Source of the DNA: Puniceicoccaceae bacterium K14
Lineage (GTDB): Bacteria > Verrucomicrobiota > Verrucomicrobiia > Opitutales > Opitutaceae
Length of the DNA stretch: 47,295 nucleotides
Direction: 5' to 3'
Assembly (NCBI GenBank): GCA_022538095.1
Contig: JAKYXN010000041.1
Coordinates: 1-47,295, forward strand
Of the stretch, positions 8,903 to 17,456 are shown in pieces (the first letter of the stretch is position 1; each line of letters starts with the position of its first letter). The notes under the pieces were generated by a model. The model did not search any database. It worked only from the letters and a program-made list of their open reading frames with translations, and was not told the origin of the DNA. The translations under genes and the position numbers were made by a program.

Positions 8903-9493
8903 ATGCCCGATAAAAAAGAAGACAAAGAGTCAGAATCATCAGCAGCGCCACAAATCCAAAAGAAGTTTCTGGAGGAGCGCAAAATTTTCCTATGGGGAGA
9001 GGTCAACGATGAATCCTGCAAAGACGTAACCCACAAGCTTCTCTATTTGGAAGCAACAGATCCCGGAAAACCCATCTACTTTTACATCAACACTCCGGGC
9101 GGTTCCGTAACCGCAGGATTGGCAGTGTACGATACAATAAAGCTGATCTCATCCGAAGTGATCGTAATCGTCACCGGGCTCGCCGCCAGCATGGGCTCTA
9201 TCTTACTTTCCGCACCCAAGAAAGGCAACCGCCTACTGTATCCGCATTCCAAGGTCTTGATTCACCAGCCACTCATTGGCGGACGCTTCACCGGTCCAGC
9301 GGTAGACATCCACATCTTCGCTCAAGATATGGAAAAAACACGCGACGAGCTTAACCGCATCCTCTCCGAAGCATCCGGTCAACCGATGGAGAAGATTGTC
9401 GAGGACACAGATCGCGACTTCTATCTCAATGCTCAAGAGGCGATCGAATACGGTCTCGCTGACCGTATAATTGATAGCCTCGACGGCATCTAA
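8903..9493 (+). CDS. clpP: ATP-dependent Clp protease proteolytic subunit
   Basis: Serine peptidase barrel that degrades proteins unfolded by ClpA/ClpX-type partners. The 196-residue product contains INTPGGSVTAGLAVYDT, nucleophile Ser96 in GLAASMGS, His121 in HSKVLIHQP and the Asp of TDRDFYL (about 172), so the triad is complete. There is no clpX or tig beside it, which suggests this may be a ClpP paralogue rather than the main operon copy. A clear terminator follows at 9519-9552. Confidence 0.96.
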   Translation: MPDKKEDKESESSAAPQIQKKFLEERKIFLWGEVNDESCKDVTHKLLYLEATDPGKPIYFYINTPGGSVTAGLAVYDTIKLISSEVIVIVTGLAASMGSILLSAPKKGNRLLYPHSKVLIHQPLIGGRFTGPAVDIHIFAQDMEKTRDELNRILSEASGQPMEKIVEDTDRDFYLNAQEAIEYGLADRIIDSLDGI

Positions 9494-9518
9494 GACCTCA
9501 CTGATAATTTTTACTACT

Positions 9519-9552
9519 AAACGGCAGTCTTCCTAGAAAGGCTGCCGTTTTT
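9519..9552 (+). terminator. Rho-independent terminator after clpP
   Basis: AACGGCAG pairs with CTGCCGTT across a ~14-base loop, and the right arm runs into TTTTT. It lies 26 bases after the clpP stop and insulates clpP from the convergent minus-strand cytochrome operon. Confidence 0.88.
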
Positions 9553-9558
9553 GCATTA

Positions 9559-10485
9559 TCACTGAATGGCCAATCGGTAAGCGAAAGAAAGCGTCGCTGG
9601 CTCATTCAGTTGGATTCTCGCGATTCCCTGATCCTCTGAAAGCTCGTCCACGTAACTACTACTTGAGTTCAACAGTCCATTCTCCCGGACCGCGACGTTT
9701 TCCCAATTCAAATAGTCTATGCTTCGTTGCACATGAATAGACGTTTCAGCCAAAGCGTCATCTACTAAAAACTCGAGTGAATACTGACCGCCGTCATTCA
9801 GTAGTTTTAAATTAGGAGCCAATAGGACCGACTCTTCCTCTCCAAGAACTCTCAAGTAGAATGACTGCTCTTGATACGAAAGCTGAACACCCGATCGACG
9901 CGCTAAGCCAAAGGTTAGCAAATAAACATCCGCAGCTGTGCTATCATCGATTTCCAAAGGCAAGTAGCGTATCTCGGCGGCCTTATCATCCTCAACCTCA
10001 GAATGGATATAATCAAAGGTTGGAGAAATATAAGTAGACTGCACTGTCCAATACTCATCGCCAACATAGCTATATTCCAACTTATTGGCTCGGCTATTTA
10101 CCTGCCCCCCATCCTCTAATCCAACCAAAACTACGGCGTGATCAGCTTCGCCGTCCAACACCTCCACAGGTAAATTAATAGTGGCGCCTGGATCGACATT
10201 CAATACTTCCAGTACCCCAAGAACATTCCCATCAAGCTGAGTGCCTAAATCCAATTGTTCGTCCTGCCCCGGAATTCGCATCAATCCCTCAACTAACATC
10301 CCATCATAAATACCACCCCATGACAATTTACCGGACTGCTCGCTAATGGGCGTACCATGACAAGCAATACACCGACCTCCAATCTCTGCTCCGTACTCAG
10401 GCAAAGCATTTGTGATGAGGCACGAATTCAAAGTGCCTACAGCAAACAGTAACACTTTAAAAAATCTTCTATTTCTGGCTACCAT
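9559..10485 (-). CDS. Exported monoheme (CIACH) protein with a long beta-rich domain
   Basis: About 308 residues: a signal peptide (MVARNRRFFKVLLFAVGTL, ending near NALPEYG), then one heme-c motif C-I-A-C-H ~30 residues in, then ~250 residues of beta-rich sequence without further Cys pairs. The start at 10485 is supported by GGAGGA nine bases upstream and overlaps the previous gene by 17 bases, so the two are probably translationally coupled. Last gene of a minus-strand set with an octaheme cytochrome and an MtrB-like barrel, which suggests an envelope electron-transfer role. I do not recognise the beta-rich part; it may be a surface or extracellular domain. Confidence 0.6.
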   Translation of the reverse strand: MVARNRRFFKVLLFAVGTLNSCLITNALPEYGAEIGGRCIACHGTPISEQSGKLSWGGIYDGMLVEGLMRIPGQDEQLDLGTQLDGNVLGVLEVLNVDPGATINLPVEVLDGEADHAVVLVGLEDGGQVNSRANKLEYSYVGDEYWTVQSTYISPTFDYIHSEVEDDKAAEIRYLPLEIDDSTAADVYLLTFGLARRSGVQLSYQEQSFYLRVLGEEESVLLAPNLKLLNDGGQYSLEFLVDDALAETSIHVQRSIDYLNWENVAVRENGLLNSSSSYVDELSEDQGIARIQLNEPATLSFAYRLAIQ

Positions 10486-10843
10486 CTGAATTTTCCTCCG
10501 TCTTGAACTCTCTGATAAAGGCAACTAAACTATCGATTTCTTCTTCCGAAAGAATCCCGTTGAAAGGGATCATCCGCATCACGCCACGATCGTCTGTGCT
10601 TCCGTTCTGTATTTGATTTTTTAGGTCTTCATCGCTTCGAAGAGCTTGAAAATCCTCCGTTGTTAAATCGACAACATTGAGTGCTTTGCCGATTGAGGTT
10701 CTTCCCTTACCGTCATTTCCATGACAGCTTGCGCATTGTATTTTCCAGATTTTAGTTGCGCTGCTTGGTTTCGCGAGCAGCGCGCACTGGCAAGTAAAGG
10801 TAGTTGCAAGAAACAGCAATAAGACTCTTTTAAATTTCCTCAT
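10469..10843 (-). CDS. Small periplasmic class-I cytochrome c
   Basis: A 124-residue exported cytochrome: signal peptide (MRKFKRVLLLFLATTF), heme site C-A-S-C-H followed by GNDGKG, and a distal Met in VMRMIPFNG that can act as the sixth ligand. The C-terminal helix LSEEEIDSLVAFIREF is typical of class-I monoheme cytochromes. It starts 13 bases after the MtrB-like gene and overlaps the next monoheme gene. The likely role is to shuttle electrons in the periplasm to or from the multiheme protein encoded at the head of the operon. Confidence 0.88.
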   Translation of the reverse strand: MRKFKRVLLLFLATTFTCQCALLAKPSSATKIWKIQCASCHGNDGKGRTSIGKALNVVDLTTEDFQALRSDEDLKNQIQNGSTDDRGVMRMIPFNGILSEEEIDSLVAFIREFKTEENSDGSQK

Positions 10844-10856
10844 GTTCTATTACAGG

Positions 10857-12956
10857 TTAAAACTTTTTGCGATACCCCAGATAGACCTGATTAGCTGTGT
10901 AATCTAAATGATCAGCGTACGCTTCGTCACGTGAGTGCTCATAAACGTATCCAATATTTAGATCTGTTTCTTCCCCCAACGGGAGGTTATACATTATGTT
11001 CACAGTTCGTTCCGCCAACAAACTCCCATAAGGCGTCGACACCTCGGAATTATCGCGATAACTATCGATATCCAAACTAGATAAAGTCAGTTGTAGACTC
11101 GTTTCATTTTTAAAAACATAATTACCCGAGATACTAGTATACCAGGAACTATTATCTACAGCTGGAACGAGCGATTCCACAGAGCCTTCCAAAAGATTAG
11201 CAGGCGTTTCGAAATCATAGCCCGAGTAGTAAGCAAGGAGGTTAATTTGACAACGAGAAGACAGTGTCCAGAAAACCGACTGACTTATATTTCGTTCACT
11301 GCAAGTTCCACTTTCGATAAAATCGGATTCAATTCCTAGCGTATCTAAATCGTAGTTAGAGAAACCAATTAGAGTCGAAAATCTTAGCGAATTGTGAGCT
11401 TTCCAATTTAATGATGCGCTACCTTTTACTTCCGTTTTTTCATGCTGCAAAAGGTAGTTCGGGTACTCCATCCGGCTGCTTACTTCGCTTTCACGGAGAA
11501 TTGGATCATATTGGTTCTTCTTTTCCGTCAACCTGCAACGAGCACTAAAAAACAAGCCCCTTGCAATCATCCAATTCCCACCCAACGTAACCTTTCTTTC
11601 ATTACGCGTATAATCGTTTTCTCGCGCGATTTGCAATTCCCTATCCTCGACTACAGGCGTAACCTCATTACCATAATAGTTCTCTCGAATGTATCCATCC
11701 CCTCCTGATACCTCAGCTCTAAGGTACAATTTAAGTGGATCCCATTTCGAATACCTCAACTCAAGTTGGCCGGATAATTCGTCATAGTCATCCTCGCTTG
11801 CCCCGTCTCGATTCGACTCTAAACCTTCAAAGTCTAAGCTACCCGAAATTCGTGTGATTCCTGTTTCAATGAAGTCTGAGTAACTACTACTCGACACCTT
11901 CGAGAGTTGCCCCGCAATCAACAAACGCCAGTACTTGTTTAAGCGGATCAAAACGTTGAGATTCGACAAGTATTTTTCCAAATCGGAATTCCCCACCAGG
12001 TCAACAAAACCGTTATCATCGACCAATCGATTTCCCACTTCTGAACTGTAGGGAGAGTCAAATGCATCTCCATATATCCGGCTCCCAGAAAAGTCACTAG
12101 AGAAGTCATAATAGGAGGAGGCTAGTGACAAACGAACCCTATCTTGCCACAAGCTCTTTGTATCTATTTTGAACCTTGCATAGTCCGCTTTAGAATCAGC
12201 GACTTCCGTTTGAGCCACCTTTCTATTCGACTCTTCTTCAGATGGAGCACGGTCTAAGTATCGAATCTCATTAGTCGCAGTTTCCTCATGGCCATAGGCT
12301 AAATCGAAATCAAGTCGCCCTACAGCCTGCGTCAACCCCAACTCAAGTCGGTCAGAGGTTTCATCCACTTGGATCACAGAAGGTACGATTCCCCTCCTCA
12401 CTCCAGTGGCGGGCCTACTCTGATTATTCTCAGTCCAAATCGTTGAACCTTTTTCCCCTTCTCTACTACTTCTTTGATAACGAAATTGCACTTCAGGAAG
12501 GCCTTCTCTTAGTAATTTTGTGGATACAGATAAATACTCCGTATCCATTTTCATAACATTGTCCGACCATTCATACAACTCGTCCGTATCAGAGAGATAG
12601 GACCCAACAGGATAATCAAAGGTCGAAAAGGTCCGAAAAGTTAAGGCGAACTCGCCCCAATCATAATGATCGAACTCTATTTCGATATCGTTCTCATCAG
12701 TTCCAAGCTCAAAATCTCCGTCAAATTTAAACTCTAGGCCGCTATCAAACTCTTCAGTAAATTCGATTCCAAAGCGAGACGTAAAAGGTTCTTCGGCAGA
12801 TCCGTTTCGTTCGTAGTACGCAGCTTCGTTTCCATCAATAGAAATGAAGCTCGTCTCTACCTCCACCCTCTCAACATTTATGCCAAGTACAGGAAGCACA
12901 ATACATGAAAGAGCTCCGAAACAAAAGAGCGTATCTCGATTTCTATTCAACCTCAT
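10857..12956 (-). CDS. MtrB/PioB-like outer-membrane beta-barrel of a porin-cytochrome complex
   Basis: A 699-residue exported barrel with a signal peptide (MRLNRNRDTLFCFGALSC, then VLPVLG). It has repeated amphipathic strands with acidic turns (DELSGQLELRYSKW, LGGNWMIARGLFFSARCRL) and a C-terminal Phe (YLGYRKKF). The size is close to MtrB (~700). It follows an octaheme MtrA/DmsE-like gene by only four bases, the arrangement seen in Mtr/Pio/Pcc conduits, where the barrel sheathes the multiheme wire. The CXXC near the N-terminus of Shewanella MtrB is not evident. Identification rests on size, strand pattern and gene pairing rather than a diagnostic motif. Confidence 0.72.
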   Translation of the reverse strand: MRLNRNRDTLFCFGALSCIVLPVLGINVERVEVETSFISIDGNEAAYYERNGSAEEPFTSRFGIEFTEEFDSGLEFKFDGDFELGTDENDIEIEFDHYDWGEFALTFRTFSTFDYPVGSYLSDTDELYEWSDNVMKMDTEYLSVSTKLLREGLPEVQFRYQRSSREGEKGSTIWTENNQSRPATGVRRGIVPSVIQVDETSDRLELGLTQAVGRLDFDLAYGHEETATNEIRYLDRAPSEEESNRKVAQTEVADSKADYARFKIDTKSLWQDRVRLSLASSYYDFSSDFSGSRIYGDAFDSPYSSEVGNRLVDDNGFVDLVGNSDLEKYLSNLNVLIRLNKYWRLLIAGQLSKVSSSSYSDFIETGITRISGSLDFEGLESNRDGASEDDYDELSGQLELRYSKWDPLKLYLRAEVSGGDGYIRENYYGNEVTPVVEDRELQIARENDYTRNERKVTLGGNWMIARGLFFSARCRLTEKKNQYDPILRESEVSSRMEYPNYLLQHEKTEVKGSASLNWKAHNSLRFSTLIGFSNYDLDTLGIESDFIESGTCSERNISQSVFWTLSSRCQINLLAYYSGYDFETPANLLEGSVESLVPAVDNSSWYTSISGNYVFKNETSLQLTLSSLDIDSYRDNSEVSTPYGSLLAERTVNIMYNLPLGEETDLNIGYVYEHSRDEAYADHLDYTANQVYLGYRKKF

Positions 12957-12960
12957 TTCA

Positions 12961-13779
12961 CTAGTATCTCAATTTAGGGCTAGCGTTTGATCCATGCACC
13001 GCTTCATGGCAGGAAGAGGTCCAGCAAGTGCCTTGAACAAGCTGGAAAAACGAGGCATGCTCTTGACCTCCAATTGCGATGCTATTCGTCCCGATCTCAG
13101 TCATATGACATTGCAAACAAAGGTTCGCATCACGAATACGAAGCATCTTTTCATTGTGCGAACCGTGAGGGTCATGGCAGTTCGCACATCCCTCGCGCAT
13201 CGCTTCATGTTCAAAAACGAATGGACCGGCATGTTCGCTGTGACACTTTAGACAGGCTTCATCCTCGGGCACTTCTCGCATCCTGTAATCGGATACGTTT
13301 TTTTCTTCGTGAAAAGCATGACAATCAACACACCCCACTTTTCCATCTAGTAATGGGTGAGCTCCAGGCATGTTAAATCGAGCTTCTTTGTCTTTGTGAC
13401 ATTGAAAACAAGCCTCAGGATCATTTTTAGGATTGAGGATTTTTTCTGGATCGCCCCCGGAGGTCATATGCAAACTGCCAGCTCCATGACAGGTCTCGCA
13501 CCGACGATCACCCAATGCCTCCACGTGGGAAAAATTTAGATTTCCATGGGCAGACGATTCTAAGCTATGCATAGCGTCTATATGGCAAATCAAACATTGA
13601 TCTGACCCAATAGCAGTGGCCCCTTCCACTCCAATCGGTCGAGAATAAAGATCCTCTTCAAACGTTGCACAAGACACTGAAAACAGAGCAAAGCCAAACA
13701 GACAAAACAAGTACGTAACCAATAATAGGGCACAACTAAAAACAGTTTGGTTACGGCTTATCTTAAGCTTAAGTTTCAT
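12961..13779 (-). CDS. Octaheme c-type cytochrome, MtrA/DmsE-like
   Basis: Seven CXXCH sites are readable in order (CLICH, CETCH, CFQCH, CVDCH, CLKCH, CANCH, CLQCH) plus a C-terminal CWTSSCH (CX4CH) followed by EAVHGSN. That unusual last site, with FVFEHEAM, CANCHDPHGSHNEKML and CLQCH before it, is characteristic of the DmsE/MtrA family, whose members usually carry ten hemes; this one has eight. I chose the ATG at 13779 because MKLKLKISRN and a hydrophobic core form a signal peptide ending in SVSCATF (lipobox-like but imperfect); a longer frame upstream has no export signal. First gene of the operon with the MtrB-like barrel. Confidence 0.9.
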   Translation of the reverse strand: MKLKLKISRNQTVFSCALLLVTYLFCLFGFALFSVSCATFEEDLYSRPIGVEGATAIGSDQCLICHIDAMHSLESSAHGNLNFSHVEALGDRRCETCHGAGSLHMTSGGDPEKILNPKNDPEACFQCHKDKEARFNMPGAHPLLDGKVGCVDCHAFHEEKNVSDYRMREVPEDEACLKCHSEHAGPFVFEHEAMREGCANCHDPHGSHNEKMLRIRDANLCLQCHMTEIGTNSIAIGGQEHASFFQLVQGTCWTSSCHEAVHGSNASPKLRY

Positions 13780-14171
13780 TACGAAAAATGTCGGGTAAAC
13801 ATTAACAATGTTTGCCCATTCGAAAACGGTTCGGGTAAATACTAGGGAGTCGTCAAGAACTGCTCTCTTTCTAAAGAGAACAGCTAGCACCTCAATACAA
13901 TTAAATATTAATTTATCTTTATTTAATTTATTTATCGACACTATTTGACCACTTAATACCAAGCAGAAGCCATGAAATCCTTGCGAACCGCTCACCTATA
14001 TGAGTCTGCCAGCACCGTTCAATGACTCCCTTAAGAAGATAGAGTCCTGTGTCCTTTCTCAGGACAGAAACAAAAGGCTCCACCTATTCGTCACAATCCC
14101 CTGCAAACTAAGCATTTGGGGTATTTATAGTTGCGAAGCCCAAGTGACTCGCCTTCTATCTCCTACCGCAT
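13780..14171. other. Divergent control region between the cytochrome operon and glgM
   Basis: 392 bases without a convincing gene. GGGTAAACAT (13793) and ATGTTTGCCC (13808-13817) form a 10-base dyad just upstream of the octaheme cytochrome start, able to act as an operator or mRNA hairpin. Around 13895-13940 there is a very AT-rich tract (ATTAAATATTAATTTATC) suited to a promoter. No CRP/FNR site was recognised with confidence. Confidence 0.4.
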
Positions 14172-15374
14172 ATGAAATCCCTTCTTTATACGAATGAATA
14201 TCCGCCTCATACGTATGGCGGAGCTGGCGTACATGTTGAGTATCTCAGCAGAGAGCTCTCTAAGTTAATTGATGTCGATGTACGCTGCTTTGGCGACCAG
14301 GATATTCCTGAAGGCCCTCTTTCCGTAAAAGGACATACTGTAGATACCGATCATTACAAATCACCCACACAGCTAAAAAGTGTCTTCGGGGCGCTCCAAA
14401 GGGGACTCGATTTTAATACATCGGGCAATGACGCCCAAGTTGTGCACTGCCATACTTGGTACACCCATATGGCAGGAATCATGTCAAAATTGAATTATGG
14501 GATCCCACTCGTTGTTACAGTACACTCGCTTGAGCCCCTCCGCCCCTGGAAACGAGAGCAAATAGGCTGTGGTTACGATTTCAGTTTATGGGTTGAGAAA
14601 ACAGCCATTGAAATGGCAGACGCTGTCATTTGCGTATCCGAAGGCACTAAGGCCGATGTTGAACGACTTTTCAACGTATCCTCAGAAAAGTTACACATCA
14701 TTTACAATGGTATCGATCCAGAAGAGTATTATAAACAAGACGCCACTCCAGCTTTAAAAAAATTCGGCATAGATCCAAATATTCCCTACGTACTTTTCGT
14801 CGGCCGCATAACTCGACAAAAAGGAATCGTCCACCTCGTAGAGGCGATCAAGCATATGCACAAGGACTTTCAAGTAGTACTTTGCGCTGGAGCTCCCGAC
14901 ACTCCAGAAATCGCAGAGGAGATGAAACGTGCCGTCGAAGAGGCAAAGAAAGACCGCGATGGAATATTCTGGATCGACGAAATGGTAGACAAGCCTACCG
15001 TCATAAAACTTTACTCCGGTGCCGAGGTCTTTTGCTGCCCATCGGTGTATGAGCCTTTTGGTATTATAAACCTTGAAGCTATGGCCTGCGAAACCGCGGT
15101 CGTCGGCTCAGCTGTGGGAGGAATTCCTGAAGTTGTGGTTCACGACGAGACTGGCTACTTAGTGCCGCTCGCCCAATCGCATGAAAGTCCTTTCTCTCCG
15201 CTACATCCAGCGGCATTTGCCAAAGACCTCGCCTATCAAGTCAATCGACTGATGGCTGATCCAGAAAGTCGCAAGCAATTCGCTAAAGCTGGACGCAAAC
15301 GCGCCATAGAGCAATTTGGTTGGACAGCGATTGCGAAGCAAACCCAAGAACTTTACCAATCCCTTATCAAGTAA
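14172..15374 (+). CDS. glgM: GT4 glycosyltransferase, GlgM/actinobacterial GlgA type
   Basis: A 400-residue cytosolic retaining glycosyltransferase (GT-B fold). The N-terminus NEYPPHTYGGAGVHVEYLSREL matches the short family of glycogen synthase / alpha-maltose-1-phosphate synthase (ADP-glucose + glucose-1-P to maltose-1-P) rather than the ~480-residue E. coli type. Donor-site motifs are FVGRITRQKGI and E-P-F-G-I-I-N-L-E (EX7E). The next gene, 17 bases on, is glgE, which consumes maltose-1-phosphate, so the GlgM reaction is the favoured assignment. Simple ADP-glucose glycogen synthase activity remains possible. Confidence 0.87.
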   Translation: MKSLLYTNEYPPHTYGGAGVHVEYLSRELSKLIDVDVRCFGDQDIPEGPLSVKGHTVDTDHYKSPTQLKSVFGALQRGLDFNTSGNDAQVVHCHTWYTHMAGIMSKLNYGIPLVVTVHSLEPLRPWKREQIGCGYDFSLWVEKTAIEMADAVICVSEGTKADVERLFNVSSEKLHIIYNGIDPEEYYKQDATPALKKFGIDPNIPYVLFVGRITRQKGIVHLVEAIKHMHKDFQVVLCAGAPDTPEIAEEMKRAVEEAKKDRDGIFWIDEMVDKPTVIKLYSGAEVFCCPSVYEPFGIINLEAMACETAVVGSAVGGIPEVVVHDETGYLVPLAQSHESPFSPLHPAAFAKDLAYQVNRLMADPESRKQFAKAGRKRAIEQFGWTAIAKQTQELYQSLIK

Positions 15375-15391
15375 AACAGGAATCAATTATA

Positions 15392-17362
15392 ATGAGTTCA
15401 CTCCGCAACGCTCCCGGTCGCAGACGCGTCATCGTCGAGAATGTAAGGCCTTCGTTAGATGGCGGCAAATACCCAATCAAGCGTGTCATCGGCGATGCGA
15501 TCTCAGTACAGGCTGCCGCTTTTACCGACAGTCATGATCGCATAAACGTCAGTCTTCTACACCGCCTCACAGGCTCAAGCGAATGGGTCCGCACTCCCAT
15601 GAGAAGCTTAGGGAACGATGAGTACGAAGCTGAATTTCAGCCATGGGAAATCGGACTCTATGAATACGCTGTCTCTGGCAGTATTGATCACTTCGGCTCG
15701 TGGCTACACGGCTTCGCACGGAAAGCTGAAAGTGGTGCCCCCCTCGAAGTCGAGCTCCTAATCGGAGGCGACATCATACTCGCTGCTGCCAAAAGAGCTA
15801 CCGGAGACGAAAAAAAGCACTTACTCAAATTTGGCAAATCTCTCAAAAACGAATCTAAGAGCGTGAACGAGCGAATCGAAATCGCACGCGACGAAGACCT
15901 CAAATGGTTAATCAGCCGGATCGTCGATGCGAAACTTGAAGCTCTTTCGCCAATCTACCCAATACTCTTCGAACGTAAGCTCGCAGCTTTCAGCACCTGG
16001 TACGAATACTTCCCGCGTTCCTGTGGCCCCGATGCCAGCACGCACGGAACCTTTCACGAAGCAAAAAATCGATTGTACGAAATCGATCGCATGGGCTTCA
16101 ACATAGTCTATTTCCCGCCAATCCACCCGATTGGAAAATCTCATCGCAAAGGTAAGAACAACAGCCTGACTCCGAGCGAGTTCGACGTCGGGAGCCCTTG
16201 GGCCATCGGAGGCAAAGAAGGCGGTCACAAAGATATCCTGTCAGAACTTGGCACTCTCGAAGACTACAAATCATTTATTCAAGAAGCGGCTAGCTACGAA
16301 ATAGAGGTCGCGATGGATATCGCCTTCCAATGTTCACCGGATCATCCTTGGGTCGAGGAGCACCCTGAGTGGTTTAAATGGCGCCCAGACGGGACTGTAC
16401 AATACGCCGAAAACCCGCCAAAGAAGTACCAAGACATCCTTCCTATAAATTTCGAAACGGAAGATTGGGAGAACCTTTGGCAGGAGCTAAAGTCTGTATT
16501 CGACTATTGGATTGAAGTAGGCGTAAAAGTCTTCCGCGTGGACAACCCGCACACCAAATCGCTCGCATTCTGGAACTGGTGTATAATCGAAATCAAAAAG
16601 GAGCATCCTGAAGCGATTTTCCTCGCTGAAGCATTCACCGTTCCAAAGCGCAAATACAACCTTGCAAAAGGTGGCTTTACTCAAGGATACACTTACTTCA
16701 CTTGGAGAAACAATCCGTCGGAAATGCGTGAATACGTTCAAGAACTCACTCAGTCCGAAGCCAAGGAATTCTTCTGGCCAAATTTCTGGCCAAACACCCC
16801 GGATATCCTCCACGAAGACCTTCAAGTCAAAAACCGAGCGACTTATATGGGCCGCTATATTCTAGCCGCAACCCTCTCTTCGAACACGGGTATTTATGGG
16901 CCTGCATTCGAATTAATGGACCATGAGCCATTCCCAGGTAAAGAAGAGAATAACAACAGTGAAAAGTACGAACTCAAGCAATGGGATTGGGATAAGTCCG
17001 GCAACTTAAAGGATGATATTGCGCGAGTAAATGCGATTCGCAACTCCCACCCTGCTCTGCAACGCACTTTCAATATAGCGTTCGGCAACTCGGACAACCC
17101 GCACTTCATTTGCTACTTGAAACAAAACTTTGATCGGACTGATCAACTCTTGATTATTGTGAATATGGACTGGACGCACACGCAAAGTGGATACGTTCAT
17201 CTACCGCTCGATCACATGGGCATTGATCACAACCAAAGTTTTTCGGTCCGGGATTTGTATGATCCATCAGAATCGGAATACACCTGGAGAGGCCATAGCA
17301 ATTTCGTAAAGCTCGATCCCAAAGTCAGTCCAGCGCACATTTTCAAGATCAGACACCTCTGA
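15392..17362 (+). CDS. glgE: Alpha-1,4-glucan:maltose-1-phosphate maltosyltransferase
   Basis: GH13_3 enzyme extending alpha-1,4-glucans with maltose from maltose-1-phosphate. About 656 residues, matching known GlgE (~660-675). Visible: N-terminal beta-sandwich (GRRRVIVENVRPSLDGGKYPIKR), FERKLAAFSTWYEYFPRS, HPIGKSHRKGKNNS, nucleophile Asp384 in FRVDNPHTK and acid/base Glu413 in FLAEAFTVP; the 29-residue spacing equals that of Streptomyces GlgE (D394/E423). The ATG at 15392 is preceded by AACAGG and follows the glgM stop by 17 bases; the same frame is open further upstream but overlaps glgM. No treS or maltokinase gene is present, so the GlgM route is the likely donor source. Confidence 0.96.
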   Translation: MSSLRNAPGRRRVIVENVRPSLDGGKYPIKRVIGDAISVQAAAFTDSHDRINVSLLHRLTGSSEWVRTPMRSLGNDEYEAEFQPWEIGLYEYAVSGSIDHFGSWLHGFARKAESGAPLEVELLIGGDIILAAAKRATGDEKKHLLKFGKSLKNESKSVNERIEIARDEDLKWLISRIVDAKLEALSPIYPILFERKLAAFSTWYEYFPRSCGPDASTHGTFHEAKNRLYEIDRMGFNIVYFPPIHPIGKSHRKGKNNSLTPSEFDVGSPWAIGGKEGGHKDILSELGTLEDYKSFIQEAASYEIEVAMDIAFQCSPDHPWVEEHPEWFKWRPDGTVQYAENPPKKYQDILPINFETEDWENLWQELKSVFDYWIEVGVKVFRVDNPHTKSLAFWNWCIIEIKKEHPEAIFLAEAFTVPKRKYNLAKGGFTQGYTYFTWRNNPSEMREYVQELTQSEAKEFFWPNFWPNTPDILHEDLQVKNRATYMGRYILAATLSSNTGIYGPAFELMDHEPFPGKEENNNSEKYELKQWDWDKSGNLKDDIARVNAIRNSHPALQRTFNIAFGNSDNPHFICYLKQNFDRTDQLLIIVNMDWTHTQSGYVHLPLDHMGIDHNQSFSVRDLYDPSESEYTWRGHSNFVKLDPKVSPAHIFKIRHL

Positions 17363-17395
17363 CCCTGACTCTGCAAAGTGAAAACATTTAGGTGA

Positions 17396-17443
17396 CATGG
17401 GGGCAGTTCCAGGATCGTAGAGATCCGCGAAACTTAGTCCCAT
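17396..17443. terminator. Possible bidirectional dyad between convergent glgE and glycosyltransferase genes
   Basis: An outer ATGGG/CCCAT pair encloses an inner GGATC-gtaga-GATCC hairpin in the 94-base gap between two convergent genes. No T-run follows on either side, so a terminator role is only suggested by position. Confidence 0.25.
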
Positions 17444-17456
17444 GCCATCTGAAGAA

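Noticed and set aside
14000-14197. Plus-strand open frame of 65 codons ahead of glgM
   Set aside because: It overlaps the glgM start, has no SD and no recognisable sequence; more likely promoter/leader DNA.
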